DNA of 64,000 bases from UBA7434 sp041941365. Lineage in GTDB: Bacteria > Pseudomonadota > Gammaproteobacteria > Pseudomonadales > UBA7434. The DNA lies in the NCBI GenBank assembly GCA_041941365.1, contig JBGTQK010000008.1, forward strand, positions 1 to 64,000. The letters run 5' to 3'. A program made the position numbers and the translations under genes. The stretch's first letter is position 1. Each line of letters opens with the position of its first letter. Positions 35,952 through 45,488 of the stretch are shown piece by piece. The notes beneath the pieces are model-generated. The model worked only from the letters and a program-made list of their open reading frames with translations, did not search any database and was not told the DNA's origin.

Positions 35952-38231
35952 ATGCTCAATAAAGAGCTAGAAAATACATTAAATAACGCATTTAAGTTAG
36001 CAAGAAGCAAGCATCATGAGTTCATGACTGTTGAGCATTTATTGCTTGCAATGTTGGATAATAAAGAGGCGGCGGATGTTTTGCTCGCTTGTGGTGTAGA
36101 GTTGGAAGAATTGGGTAAATCACTTCGTGAATTTATTGAGTCAACGACGCCTTTATTAGGTAAAACTGAAGAAGAAAGAGATACTCAACCTACATTAGGT
36201 TTTCAGAGGGTATTACAACGAGCAGTTTTTCATGTTCAATCCTCAGGAAAAAAAGAAGTGAGCGGGGCTAATGTACTCGTTGCTATTTTTAGTGAGCAGG
36301 AGAGTCAGGCTGTTTACTTTCTGAAACAGCAAAGTGTAGCCAGGATTGATGTTGTTAATTATATAAGCCATGGCATTTCGAAGGTATCGGGCTCAGGTGG
36401 CCAGTCAGATTCGGGTAATACACAGCATAGTGAGCCAGCACCAGAAGAAGAATCCAGTAATTCAGAGGGAGCAAATAAAAACCCTCTTGAAGCTTACGCA
36501 TTAAATTTGAATGCTGAGGCTGAAGCAGGTCGAATTGATCCATTGGTAGGAAGAGATAGTGAAGTCGAGCGTGTGGTGCAAGTACTTTCACGTCGCCGAA
36601 AAAATAACCCCTTGTTGGTAGGGGAAGCAGGTGTAGGCAAGACTGCAATAGCAGAAGGTTTAGCTCGACGTATTGTCAAAGAGGAAGTTCCGGAAATCTT
36701 AAGTGATGCAACTGTCTACTCTTTAGATTTAGGTGCTTTACTTGCCGGTACAAAATATCGAGGAGATTTTGAAAAGCGCTTTAAAGCCTTGTTAGGCGAA
36801 TTGAAAAAAACCAAGAATTCCGTTCTTTTTATCGATGAAATTCATACAATTATTGGAGCCGGTGCAGCGTCAGGCGGTGTGATGGATGCATCGAATTTAT
36901 TAAAGCCTTTACTGAGCTCTGGCGAGTTACGCTGTTTTGGATCTACAACGTTTCAGGAATATAGAACTATTTTTGATAAAGATCGTGCGTTATCACGTCG
37001 CTTCCAGAAAATAGATATTGCTGAGCCTAGTGTTGATGACACATACAAGATTCTAAAAGGTTTAAAACCTTACTTTGAAGAGCACCACGATATTCAGTTT
37101 ACAGATGCATCCTTAAAATCGGCTGCCGAATTAGCTGGACGATATATTAATGATCGTTTTATGCCTGATAAAGCGATTGATGTTATTGATGAAGCAGGAG
37201 CGTATCAACGTTTACTACCTGCTTCAAAGCGTAAAAAGAAAATAACTGTTACTGATATTGAAACAGTTGTTTCAAAGATTGCCAATATACCGCCCAAGCA
37301 TGTGTCGAGTTCAGATAAAGATAATCTTTCCAAGCTTGAGTCAGATCTTAAAAGAACAGTGTTTGGTCAGGATAAGGCAATCGAAGCGCTTGCAGCTTCG
37401 ATCAAGCTTTCTCGTGCTGGTTTAACTTCGCCCGATAAACCCATCGGCTCATTCCTTTTTGCTGGTCCAACTGGTGTTGGTAAAACCGAGGTATGCAGAC
37501 AGTTGGCAGAGATTATGGGTATGGAGTTGGTCCGCTTTGATATGTCTGAATATATGGAGCGTCATGCGGTCTCGCGTTTAATTGGTGCGCCTCCTGGTTA
37601 TGTAGGTTATGATCAGGGTGGTTTGTTAACAGATGCAGTTACTAAAAACCCTCACTGTGTTGTATTGTTAGATGAGATTGAAAAGGCTCATCCCGATGTG
37701 TTCAATCTATTATTGCAAGTTATGGATCATGGTATTCTAACTGATAATAATGGGCGTAAATCAGATTTTCGAAATGTGGTATTGATCATGACTTCTAATG
37801 CTGGGGCTGAATCAATTAGCCGCCGTAGTATAGGCTTTACTACACAAGATCATAGTAGTGATGGTATGGAAGCAGTTACCAAAACCTTTACACCTGAATT
37901 CCGTAACCGTCTTGACTCTATTATTCAGTTTTCGCCACTGGATGAAAGCGTTATTCTTACTGTGGTTGATAAGTTTATCGTTCAACTACAAGCGCAGCTG
38001 GATGAAAAGTCGATTGTTATAGATGTGGATGATGATGCGCGTAAATGGCTGCTGGAAAAAGGTTATGATCGTTTGATGGGTGCAAGGCCGATGGCGCGTG
38101 TGATTCAGGAGAACTTGAAAAAACCGTTAGCAGATTTGATTCTGTTTGGTGAGCTATCAAGTAAAGGTGGTACAGTAAAAGTAACTTGCGGAGAGAATGG
38201 TTTATCGTTAAAGATTAACGATAATAAATAA
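35952..38231 (+). CDS. clpA: ATP-dependent Clp protease ATPase subunit ClpA
   Basis: AAA+ unfoldase of ClpAP, 759 residues. N-domain (1-145) with HHEFMTVEHLLLAML, first AAA domain with Walker A GEAGVGKTAIAEG and Walker B VLFIDEIHTI, second AAA domain with GPTGVGKTEVC and VLLDEIEKAHPDVFN. No M-domain, which separates it from ClpB. It ends 9 bases before the convergent gene; in Pseudomonas the next gene would be infA, here displaced by 18.7 kb. Confidence 0.98.
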   Translation: MLNKELENTLNNAFKLARSKHHEFMTVEHLLLAMLDNKEAADVLLACGVELEELGKSLREFIESTTPLLGKTEEERDTQPTLGFQRVLQRAVFHVQSSGKKEVSGANVLVAIFSEQESQAVYFLKQQSVARIDVVNYISHGISKVSGSGGQSDSGNTQHSEPAPEEESSNSEGANKNPLEAYALNLNAEAEAGRIDPLVGRDSEVERVVQVLSRRRKNNPLLVGEAGVGKTAIAEGLARRIVKEEVPEILSDATVYSLDLGALLAGTKYRGDFEKRFKALLGELKKTKNSVLFIDEIHTIIGAGAASGGVMDASNLLKPLLSSGELRCFGSTTFQEYRTIFDKDRALSRRFQKIDIAEPSVDDTYKILKGLKPYFEEHHDIQFTDASLKSAAELAGRYINDRFMPDKAIDVIDEAGAYQRLLPASKRKKKITVTDIETVVSKIANIPPKHVSSSDKDNLSKLESDLKRTVFGQDKAIEALAASIKLSRAGLTSPDKPIGSFLFAGPTGVGKTEVCRQLAEIMGMELVRFDMSEYMERHAVSRLIGAPPGYVGYDQGGLLTDAVTKNPHCVVLLDEIEKAHPDVFNLLLQVMDHGILTDNNGRKSDFRNVVLIMTSNAGAESISRRSIGFTTQDHSSDGMEAVTKTFTPEFRNRLDSIIQFSPLDESVILTVVDKFIVQLQAQLDEKSIVIDVDDDARKWLLEKGYDRLMGARPMARVIQENLKKPLADLILFGELSSKGGTVKVTCGENGLSLKINDNK

Positions 38232-38240
38232 TTCGACCAG

Positions 38241-38915
38241 TCAGTAATTTTTGTATTTTATTGTATGCTTGGCTATCAGGGTTGAGCACAATCCGAAGAG
38301 ACATACTGCATAAAATGGTACGGGCACATTTGCTTCGTCTGCTGTTGTCATTGGAGCAGTTGCTCGTGTATAAGTGAAACCACCACCACCAAAACCGGCT
38401 CCCCATTCAGTAAATACGATATCAATGTAGATGTCGTCATCAATTAAGTGAACCACTCCATGCCTATTCAGGATATTCCCTTGTAAGAAACCTTGCCCAC
38501 CCAGACTGTCTACCCAATTATCAAAAATAAGGTTGGTATACTCATTTGCTGAAAAAGTGGTTCCACTTGGATTTCCGTTTAAACCAGAGAATGCCCAACG
38601 AGTGCCTGAAGGTGAAGTGTTTTGATTATGAGACGATTCAGAAAAGGCATTATAAATCCCTCTGGTATTTTCTCGGGTAATCCAGATAATGTTGGTTATG
38701 CGATCTTGATTGACAGCGAGTGAGGGATCTGCAAATGAAGTCTTAGAGAATTCGATAGGTGACTCTGACCATATTTCTTGTGCCCAAATCAAGGGGCTGC
38801 ATAAGCATAACGATAATACTTGAGTGTTTATAAATAAAACAGATAATTGAATAAGCTGTTTTTTTAAGCTTCTCTGTAAAACTGTTTTTACACAGTATAT
38901 TTTTATAGAGTTCAT
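38241..38915 (-). CDS. Secreted protein with PEP-CTERM-like sorting tail
   Basis: Predicted exported protein, 224 residues. A long basic start leads into a signal helix (about 25-44, LCLCSPLIWAQ). The mature part has WSESPIEFSK, an NQDRIT-IWITR segment, and a Gly-rich stretch (GAGFGGGGFTYTR). The C-terminus has the tripartite form of exosortase substrates: VPVP, a hydrophobic helix (FYAVCLFGLCSTLI) and a basic end (KHTIKYKNY). The NQDRIT/ITR pattern is familiar from PEP-CTERM secreted proteins of unknown role. No exosortase gene is in the window. It ends tail-to-tail with clpA. Confidence 0.7.
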   Translation of the reverse strand: MNSIKIYCVKTVLQRSLKKQLIQLSVLFINTQVLSLCLCSPLIWAQEIWSESPIEFSKTSFADPSLAVNQDRITNIIWITRENTRGIYNAFSESSHNQNTSPSGTRWAFSGLNGNPSGTTFSANEYTNLIFDNWVDSLGGQGFLQGNILNRHGVVHLIDDDIYIDIVFTEWGAGFGGGGFTYTRATAPMTTADEANVPVPFYAVCLFGLCSTLIAKHTIKYKNY

Positions 38916-39122
38916 CTTATTGCTGCACTCATAATAATTATTCAGTATTTCTATTATCTTTCTCTAGTGTGAATGGCCGGTTAAGGAACTATTAAGAAGT
39001 TAGGAAGAAATAAGTGCTTAGGTAGAATTTGTTTGTAGTTCATACGAGTTGTTAAAGAGGGTATGCAATAGCGGTTATTTAGTTTCGCCAGGGGTTGATA
39101 ACTTTTCCATCATTGGTTATAG

Positions 39123-39151
39123 TTGTTTTAAATACTACATTGGTGTAGTGT
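39123..39151 (+). promoter_or_regulatory. Promoter P1 of the catabolic cluster
   Basis: TTGTTT (39123-39128), 17-base spacer, TAGTGT (39146-39151). The palindromic operator occupies the spacer and runs into the -10. Architecture is identical base for base in spacing to the promoter at 44176. Confidence 0.65.
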
Positions 39152-39153
39152 TT
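39130..39153. promoter_or_regulatory. Palindromic operator O1 (TetR-type)
   Basis: AAATACTACA, four bases (TTGG), TGTAGTGTTT: arms match in 9 of 10 positions. The core ACTACA-N4-TGTAGT is perfect and recurs at 44187-44202. Likely bound by the TetR protein encoded at 56263. Confidence 0.75.
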
Positions 39154-39256
39154 ATTCCTATAAACCTTGAGAGATAATTATTGTGGCGCATAGAATAAAT
39201 AATTATATTGCCGTTCTGTTTAACAGTAATCTGCCCTTCGCAGGAGCGGGTGAATT

Positions 39257-40720
39257 ATGACTATACGAAATCCTTCGGTACTTATTATTGGTGCTGGTTC
39301 AACAGGGATGTTGGCTTATATAAAGTTGCGTGAAGCCGGAATTAATGACCTTACCATTGTAGAAAAGGCAGATCGTGTTGGAGGCACCTGGCGTGAAAAC
39401 ACCTACCCAGGAATTGCCTGTGATATACCAGCTCCACACTATTGTTATTCATTTGAACCTTATCCCTGGTCGCATCACTTGGCCTATGGCGGTGAGCTCC
39501 AGGAGTATATGGAGCACGTTGGGGAAAAATATGGTGTTACAGAGAAGGTAAGATTTAATGAAGCTGTTAATTCATGTGTTTATCATGAAGAAACTCGCAA
39601 GTGGCATGTTAGTACTTCGAAAGGAGAAAATCTAACAGTAGACCTTGTTATTTCTGCTACAGGCATATTACATCATCCACGTTGGCCTGATATAGAAGGA
39701 TGCGATAACTTTTCTGGTGAGCACTGGCATACAGCGCAATGGCGTCATGATGTTGATTTGAGTGGTAAGCGAATAGGAGTCATTGGTACAGGCTCTACAG
39801 CTCATCAAGTGATACCGGAACTTATCAATAACGGTAATGATGTCAAGGTATTTCAGCGAACGCCTCAATGGGTCTGTCCGGTTCCCAATATGCGTTTTCC
39901 AGAATGGCTTAGAAAAAGATGGCGACAAAAGCCAGAGCGAATGAAAGGGTGGAAAGCGGCCTATCGTTGGCTAGTAGAAAGTGTTTTCATTAACGCTACC
40001 GTTGGTAAGCCATTACCCAATGCGTTCATGAATTTTCTTTGCAAAGCTCATCTTTATCGTATACGAGATCCAGAGCTGCGCCAAAAATTAAGGCCAGATT
40101 ATAAAGTTGGTTGTAAGCGTTTGGTTATCAATACATCTTTCTATAGCGCTATTCAAAAACCAAATGCATCACTTATAACAGATAAAATAAAGTGCATTGA
40201 ACCTCAAGGTATTCGTACAGAAGATGGTAAGCTACATGAGATAGATGTACTGATATATTCTACAGGTTTTTATAATTTTAATTATATGCGGCCAATGGAG
40301 TTAATTGGCCGAGACGGCCATACAATAGAAGACAGTTGGGGCGGTGGGGCTTATAAAACACATCGTGGTGTATTGATGGAGCACTTTCCAAATTTTATTC
40401 TGATGCTTGGGCCAGGAACCCCCATTGGCAATAACACAGTTATTGGTATTGCAGAACGCCAGTTGGAATATGTTATGAAGTTAATTAACTTGTGGCGAGA
40501 AAATAAAACCGACGTAATTGAACCTACAAGCGAAGCCGTAGAAGAGTTTGTTAATTATATAAAAGCAGGATTAAAAGATACGGTATGGACAGGAGGTTGT
40601 GTCAGCTGGTACATGGATGCTTCTGGTACTCCTATATTATTTCCTTATGACTGGGATGAATTTCTTCGTATAACAGAAAAAGTTGATTCTTCTGAATTGC
40701 TTACTGAGCCGAGCACGTAA
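39257..40720 (+). CDS. Flavin-dependent Baeyer-Villiger-type monooxygenase
   Basis: FAD/NADPH monooxygenase, 487 residues. FAD Rossmann motif IIGAGSTGM (about 10-18). The BVMO-specific GGTWRENTYPGIACD matches the G-G-x-W-x4-YP-G-x3-D pattern. The fingerprint FSGEHWHTAQWR has F-x-G-x3-H-x3-W with R replacing the usual P/D, and NADPH motif GVIGTGSTAHQ. It should insert oxygen next to a carbonyl, turning a ketone into an ester; hydroxylation of a related substrate is possible. First gene of the cluster, after operator O1, 73 bases before icmF. No esterase to open the product is nearby. Confidence 0.88.
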   Translation: MTIRNPSVLIIGAGSTGMLAYIKLREAGINDLTIVEKADRVGGTWRENTYPGIACDIPAPHYCYSFEPYPWSHHLAYGGELQEYMEHVGEKYGVTEKVRFNEAVNSCVYHEETRKWHVSTSKGENLTVDLVISATGILHHPRWPDIEGCDNFSGEHWHTAQWRHDVDLSGKRIGVIGTGSTAHQVIPELINNGNDVKVFQRTPQWVCPVPNMRFPEWLRKRWRQKPERMKGWKAAYRWLVESVFINATVGKPLPNAFMNFLCKAHLYRIRDPELRQKLRPDYKVGCKRLVINTSFYSAIQKPNASLITDKIKCIEPQGIRTEDGKLHEIDVLIYSTGFYNFNYMRPMELIGRDGHTIEDSWGGGAYKTHRGVLMEHFPNFILMLGPGTPIGNNTVIGIAERQLEYVMKLINLWRENKTDVIEPTSEAVEEFVNYIKAGLKDTVWTGGCVSWYMDASGTPILFPYDWDEFLRITEKVDSSELLTEPST

Positions 40721-40793
40721 AGAGATTTTAAGAAATATCAATATATTTATATAAAAGATTGTGTTTCATAACAATATTTTAAAGGGGTGATAA

Positions 40794-43700
40794 ATGTCAT
40801 CTAACGTAAGGTCAACAGATTTATATAGTGTGAGCTCTGCTACGGATGTTAGTAAAGATATAGCATCTCGAACACCTCTGAGATTTGTTACTGCAGCAAG
40901 TTTATTTGATGGGCACGATGCAGCAATAAATATCATGCGACGTCTATTGCAATCTTCAGGTGCAGAGGTTATTCATCTTGGTCATAATAGAGGAGTCGCA
41001 GAAATTGTGAATGCGGCTATTCAGGAGGATGTTGCCGGTATAGCTATTAGTTCATATCAAGGCGGGCACATAGAATTTTTCCAATACATGATAGATATGC
41101 TTAACGAGAGAAATTGCGGGCATATCCAGGTATTTGGTGGTGGTGGAGGAGTGATAGTCCCTGAGGAAATTTCATTTTTACATAATTATGGTGTAACCCG
41201 TATTTACAGTCCAGAAGATGGTCAGCGGATGGGATTACAGGGAATGATTGATGATATGTTAGTGCGTTGTCGTGAAGTCGAATGCCAACGATCTTCATTG
41301 GATAATGAAATACTTGATTTTAAGGTTGATGAGAAAACTGCTGATGATAAGGATTTTTTTCAACGAGACAATTACCACCAGTTAGCTTTGATGTTAACAA
41401 AACTTGAAAATGACTCAACAGGCAAAGTTTTCGGGAGTTTAGCTCTAACGAAAGATAATAGTAAAGATTTACCGCCAGTTCTGGGTATAACGGGTACAGG
41501 GGGATCGGGTAAATCTTCCTTGACAGATGAATTGATCAGGCGTTTTCGGCTTGATCATTCCGATAAGTTAAAGATAGCAATATTGGCAGTTGATCCGACC
41601 AGGCGAAAAACCGGGGGTGCTTTGCTGGGTGATAGAATTAGAATGAATGCAATTAATCATCCAAACATCTATTTTCGATCTATAGCAACACGTGATGCGG
41701 GGAGTGAAGTTCCTGAGCAGCTTGAATCAATTGTTGCGGCAACAAGACAGGCTGGATTTGACCTGGTCATTGTTGAAACTCCAGGTATTGGTCAAGGAGA
41801 TGCAGGCATTGTATCACTTTGTGATATATCGATGTATGTAATGACTCCAGAGTTTGGGGCAGCCACTCAACTTGAAAAAATCGATATGCTCGATTTTGCT
41901 GATGTGGTAGTGATCAATAAATTTGATCGACGTGGTTCACAAGATGCTTTGAGGGATGTATCTAAGCAAGTACAGCGTAACCGTGAGGTTTTTGATCGTG
42001 AGCCATCTGAAATGCCCGTATACGGCACTATATCTGCGCGCTTTAATGATGATGGAGTGACAGCGGTTTATTTTGAAATTTCAAAACAATTGACTGAGAA
42101 AGGATATTTTAAAGCTGTAGGTAAACTAATAAATAATGAAACAAAATATTCTACGGATTGCTCTGTAATTTTACCCTCTGAGCGACATCGTTATCTGGCT
42201 GAAATTGCTTCAACAATCAGAGAGTATTTAAACAATGCTGATTTACAAGGTGAGGTAGTTCGATCTATTCAGCATTTATCGAAAGCTCAAGATATGATGC
42301 AGAAGGCATCTGTGTCTTTCAATTCTGAAGATTTAGAAGGTTTGTTAGATAGAAAAAAAATTGAATTAAAAGAATTTTCTGTAGAGTTGCTGGAACAGTG
42401 GGAAGAGACAGTTAAAAAATATCGTGCAGATGAGTGGATCACGCATAAGGATGGTGAAGAAATTAAAAACACTCTGATACATGAAACCTTAAGCGGTAAT
42501 TCAATAAGAAAGCTGGCGTTACCACAATACAGTGATAAAGGAGATTTGCTGAGATGGTTAATGAGAGAAAATTTACCAGGTTACTTTCCATTTACTGCAG
42601 GAGTATTTCCATTCCGCCGTGAGGGAGAAGACCCTACTCGTATGTTTGCTGGTGAAGGAGATGCATTTCGCACTAACAGGCGTTTTAAGGCCTTATCGGA
42701 GCACTCTGCAGCTAAGCGTCTCTCAACGGCTTTTGATTCCGTAACATTATATGGTAGTGATCCTCATAAGAGACCTGATATCTATGGGAAGATCGGGAAC
42801 TCCGGTGTTTCAATTGCAACAGTTGAAGACATGGATGCACTGTATGATGGTTTTGATTTGTGTGATCCACGTACTTCAGTATCGATGACTATTAATGGCC
42901 CTGCGCCAATTATATTGGCATTCTTTTTTAATACAGCATTTCGACAGCAGCAGGCTAAATTTATTGATAAAGAAGGCCGGGAGCCTAACGAGCAGGAGCT
43001 TATGGATTTGCGTGCATGGACTTTGTCCCATGTGCGTGGGACTGTACAAGCAGATATTTTAAAAGAAGATCAAGGGCAAAACACCTGTTTATTTTCAACA
43101 GATTTCAGTCTTAAAGTAATGGGAGATATACAACAATACTTTGTGAATAAAGGTGTGCGATATTTTTATTCGGTATCAATTAGTGGGTACCATATTGCTG
43201 AGGCTGGAGCAAATCCGATAAGCCAGTTGGCATTTACATTGGCTAACGGTTTTACTTATGTTGAGGCTTATCTTGCGAGAGGTATGAATATTGATGATTT
43301 TGCGCCTAACTTTTCGTTCTTTTTTAGTAATGGCCTTGATCCGGAATATACAGTTATGGGTCGTGTAGCAAGGCGTATTTGGGCAATTACAATGAAAGAG
43401 CGTTATGGTGCAAATCTTCGTAGTCAAAAGCTAAAATATCATATACAGACTTCCGGGCGTTCTTTGCATGCCCAGGAAATGGCATTTAATGATATTCGCA
43501 CCACATTACAAGCGTTAATTGCAATTTATGATAATTGTAATTCCTTACATACCAATGCCTATGATGAAGCAGTAACAACACCTACTGAAGAATCCGTTAG
43601 ACGTGCAATGGCGATTCAATTAATTATTAACCATGAGTGGGGACTGGCCAAAAACGAAAATCCCAATCAAGGTGCCTTTATTATCGATGAATTAACAGAT

Positions 43701-44135
43701 CTGGTAGAAGAGGCAGTGTTAGTAGAATTTGAGCGGATATCCGAGCGTGGTGGTGTGTTAGGCGCAATGGAAACGGGTTACCAGCGAGGCAAAATACAAG
43801 AAGATTCTTTACGCTATGAGCATAAAAAGCACGATGGTAGTTTGCCAATTATCGGTGTAAACACTTTTACAAATGAAATGGAGCAGGAACAAATAATGGA
43901 TTTGTCTTTGTCACGCTCAAGTGATGAAGAAAAGCAAAGTCAAATCGCAAGACTGGAAGATTTTAAAATACGCAATAGTGAGCAATCTGACTTGGCCCTT
44001 GAACGAGTTCGTCAGGCAGCATTGACAAACAATAATGTATTCGAGCAATTAATGGATGCGGTTCAATACTGTACTTTAGGCCAGATAACAGAAGCACTTT
44101 TTGAAGTAGGTGGGCAGTATCGTCGAAATATGTGA
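40794..44135 (+). CDS. icmF: Fused isobutyryl-CoA mutase IcmF
   Basis: Adenosylcobalamin enzyme, 1113 residues, joining three parts: B12-binding domain (about 25-160; FDGHDAAINIM, SSYQGGH, FGGGGGV), a MeaB-like G-protein chaperone (about 220-470; P-loop GTGGSGKSS, NKFD), and the mutase barrel (about 560-1090). Substrate-site residues fit isobutyryl-CoA: Phe607 in VFPFRRE and Gln762 in GQNTCLF stand where methylmalonyl-CoA mutases have Tyr and Arg; pivalyl-CoA mutase is reported to have Leu and His. It interconverts isobutyryl-CoA and butyryl-CoA, linking iso-branched chain ends to beta-oxidation. Preceded by AAAGGGGTG. Confidence 0.95.
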   Translation: MSSNVRSTDLYSVSSATDVSKDIASRTPLRFVTAASLFDGHDAAINIMRRLLQSSGAEVIHLGHNRGVAEIVNAAIQEDVAGIAISSYQGGHIEFFQYMIDMLNERNCGHIQVFGGGGGVIVPEEISFLHNYGVTRIYSPEDGQRMGLQGMIDDMLVRCREVECQRSSLDNEILDFKVDEKTADDKDFFQRDNYHQLALMLTKLENDSTGKVFGSLALTKDNSKDLPPVLGITGTGGSGKSSLTDELIRRFRLDHSDKLKIAILAVDPTRRKTGGALLGDRIRMNAINHPNIYFRSIATRDAGSEVPEQLESIVAATRQAGFDLVIVETPGIGQGDAGIVSLCDISMYVMTPEFGAATQLEKIDMLDFADVVVINKFDRRGSQDALRDVSKQVQRNREVFDREPSEMPVYGTISARFNDDGVTAVYFEISKQLTEKGYFKAVGKLINNETKYSTDCSVILPSERHRYLAEIASTIREYLNNADLQGEVVRSIQHLSKAQDMMQKASVSFNSEDLEGLLDRKKIELKEFSVELLEQWEETVKKYRADEWITHKDGEEIKNTLIHETLSGNSIRKLALPQYSDKGDLLRWLMRENLPGYFPFTAGVFPFRREGEDPTRMFAGEGDAFRTNRRFKALSEHSAAKRLSTAFDSVTLYGSDPHKRPDIYGKIGNSGVSIATVEDMDALYDGFDLCDPRTSVSMTINGPAPIILAFFFNTAFRQQQAKFIDKEGREPNEQELMDLRAWTLSHVRGTVQADILKEDQGQNTCLFSTDFSLKVMGDIQQYFVNKGVRYFYSVSISGYHIAEAGANPISQLAFTLANGFTYVEAYLARGMNIDDFAPNFSFFFSNGLDPEYTVMGRVARRIWAITMKERYGANLRSQKLKYHIQTSGRSLHAQEMAFNDIRTTLQALIAIYDNCNSLHTNAYDEAVTTPTEESVRRAMAIQLIINHEWGLAKNENPNQGAFIIDELTDLVEEAVLVEFERISERGGVLGAMETGYQRGKIQEDSLRYEHKKHDGSLPIIGVNTFTNEMEQEQIMDLSLSRSSDEEKQSQIARLEDFKIRNSEQSDLALERVRQAALTNNNVFEQLMDAVQYCTLGQITEALFEVGGQYRRNM

Positions 44136-44175
44136 TGACATAAAAATATTGTAATCAAGATTTTATAAAGAGTTG

Positions 44176-44204
44176 TTGAATCAAAGACTACATTTGTGTA
44201 GTAT
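44176..44204 (+). promoter_or_regulatory. Promoter P2 of the catabolic cluster
   Basis: TTGAAT (44176-44181), 17-base spacer, TAGTAT (44199-44204): a good sigma-70 promoter 66 bases before the thiolase ATG. The operator lies in the spacer and overlaps the -10, a classical repression layout. Confidence 0.8.
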
Positions 44205-44206
44205 TT
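44183..44206. promoter_or_regulatory. Palindromic operator O2 (TetR-type)
   Basis: AAAGACTACA, TTTG, TGTAGTATTT: 9 of 10 arm positions match. With O1 it gives the consensus AAATACTACA-N4-TGTAGTATTT. I found no third full copy near the other genes of the cluster. Confidence 0.8.
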
Positions 44207-44269
44207 TAAACGTTGATGAGTTATTGTTTGGCGCAATTTAGTGAAATCTAACCCTATATGAGGAAAATT

Positions 44270-45478
44270 ATGGCCAATGCAGCATTTATTTATGAGGCGA
44301 TACGTACGCCTCGATCAAAAGGAAAAGCGGATGGTACGCTTAATGAAGTTAAACCCATAAATCTGGTGACCACATTATTAAGTGAGATGCAGTCGCGGCA
44401 CGACCTGGATACATCCCGGGTTGATGATCTCGTGATGGGCTGTGTATCGCCAGTTCAGGAACAAGGGGCTGTATTACCCAAGATCGCTCTACAAAAAGCG
44501 GGTTGGGATGAAGGTGTTCCTGCAGCTCAGTTGAATCGTTTTTGTGCCTCTGGTCTTGATACTTTTAATGCATCCGCAGCAAGGGTTGCATCTGGTTGGG
44601 AAGATTTGATTGTAGCTGGTGGTTATGAAAGTATGAGTCGCGTAGCAATGGGTGCTGATGGAGGTCCTTTTTCTGAAGACCCTGAAACCGTGTTAGCAAC
44701 TCATTTCGTGCCTCAAGGTATCAGTGCAGATCTGATTGCTACCATGGATGGTTATAGTCGGGAAGATGTCGATGCATTAGCTATTGATAGTCAGAAAAAA
44801 GCAGCGGCTGCTCAAGAAGCTGGACATTTTGATCGTTCTGTTGTGCCTGTAAAAGATGAAAATGGTTTGATTATTCTCGAGAAAGATGACTTTATTAAAC
44901 CAGATACCAATATGGAAACATTGGGTAAATTGAAACCCAGCTTTGTCAAGATGGGTGAGTTTGGCTATGACACTGTCGCACTATCCAAATACGCGAATAT
45001 CGAACGAATCAATCATGTTCATACCCCAGGGAATAGCTCAGGAATTGTTGACGGCGCATCATTAGTATTAGTGGGTAATGAGCAGGCTGGCAAGGATTTA
45101 GGGTTGGAACCGCGGGCTCGAATAATATCGGTTGCTGTAACATCGACTGAACCTACCATTATGTTGACAGGCCCTGGCCCTGCTGCAAAAAAAGCACTGA
45201 AAAAAGCTAATTTAACTCCTGATGATATAGATCTGATTGAGATAAACGAGGCTTTTGCCAGTGTGGTTTTGCGTTTGCAAAATGATTTGAAAGTGCCTGA
45301 TGAAAAATTGAATGTAGTTGGTGGTGCAATTGCTATGGGTCATCCGCTAGGTGCAACGGGCTCCTGCCTTGTGTCAACCATGGTGGATGAGTTAGAACGG
45401 CGCAATGCCAGACGTGCATTAATCTGTATGTGTGTTGGCGGTGGTATGGGTATTGCCAGTATTATCGAGCGAGTTTGA
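44270..45478 (+). CDS. Acyl-CoA thiolase (acetyl-CoA C-acyltransferase)
   Basis: Thiolase, 402 residues from ATG 44270 (AGGA 5 bases upstream; an ATG at 44258 lies before that site and was rejected). Nucleophile Cys in LNRFCASGLDT, His in AIAMGHPLGATG, second Cys in LICMCVGGGMG. The length and VVGGAIAMGHP style are like FadI/FadA 3-ketoacyl-CoA thiolases. It cleaves 3-ketoacyl-CoA to acetyl-CoA, or propionyl-CoA for 2-methyl substrates. Its stop is 10 bases before the fadJ-like start. Confidence 0.95.
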   Translation: MANAAFIYEAIRTPRSKGKADGTLNEVKPINLVTTLLSEMQSRHDLDTSRVDDLVMGCVSPVQEQGAVLPKIALQKAGWDEGVPAAQLNRFCASGLDTFNASAARVASGWEDLIVAGGYESMSRVAMGADGGPFSEDPETVLATHFVPQGISADLIATMDGYSREDVDALAIDSQKKAAAAQEAGHFDRSVVPVKDENGLIILEKDDFIKPDTNMETLGKLKPSFVKMGEFGYDTVALSKYANIERINHVHTPGNSSGIVDGASLVLVGNEQAGKDLGLEPRARIISVAVTSTEPTIMLTGPGPAAKKALKKANLTPDDIDLIEINEAFASVVLRLQNDLKVPDEKLNVVGGAIAMGHPLGATGSCLVSTMVDELERRNARRALICMCVGGGMGIASIIERV

Positions 45479-45488
45479 GGAAAATATA

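Larger units (their letters stand above)
38916..39256. other. Divergent intergenic region holding the first TetR-type operator
   Basis: 341 bases between the secreted-protein gene (minus) and the monooxygenase gene (plus). Apart from the promoter-operator at 39123-39153 I see no other strong signal. About 100 bases of leader separate the predicted transcript start from the monooxygenase ATG. Confidence 0.6.

Noticed and set aside
40794..44135. Methylmalonyl-CoA mutase
   Set aside because: The three-domain fusion with internal G-protein and the Phe/Gln specificity pair are those of IcmF.
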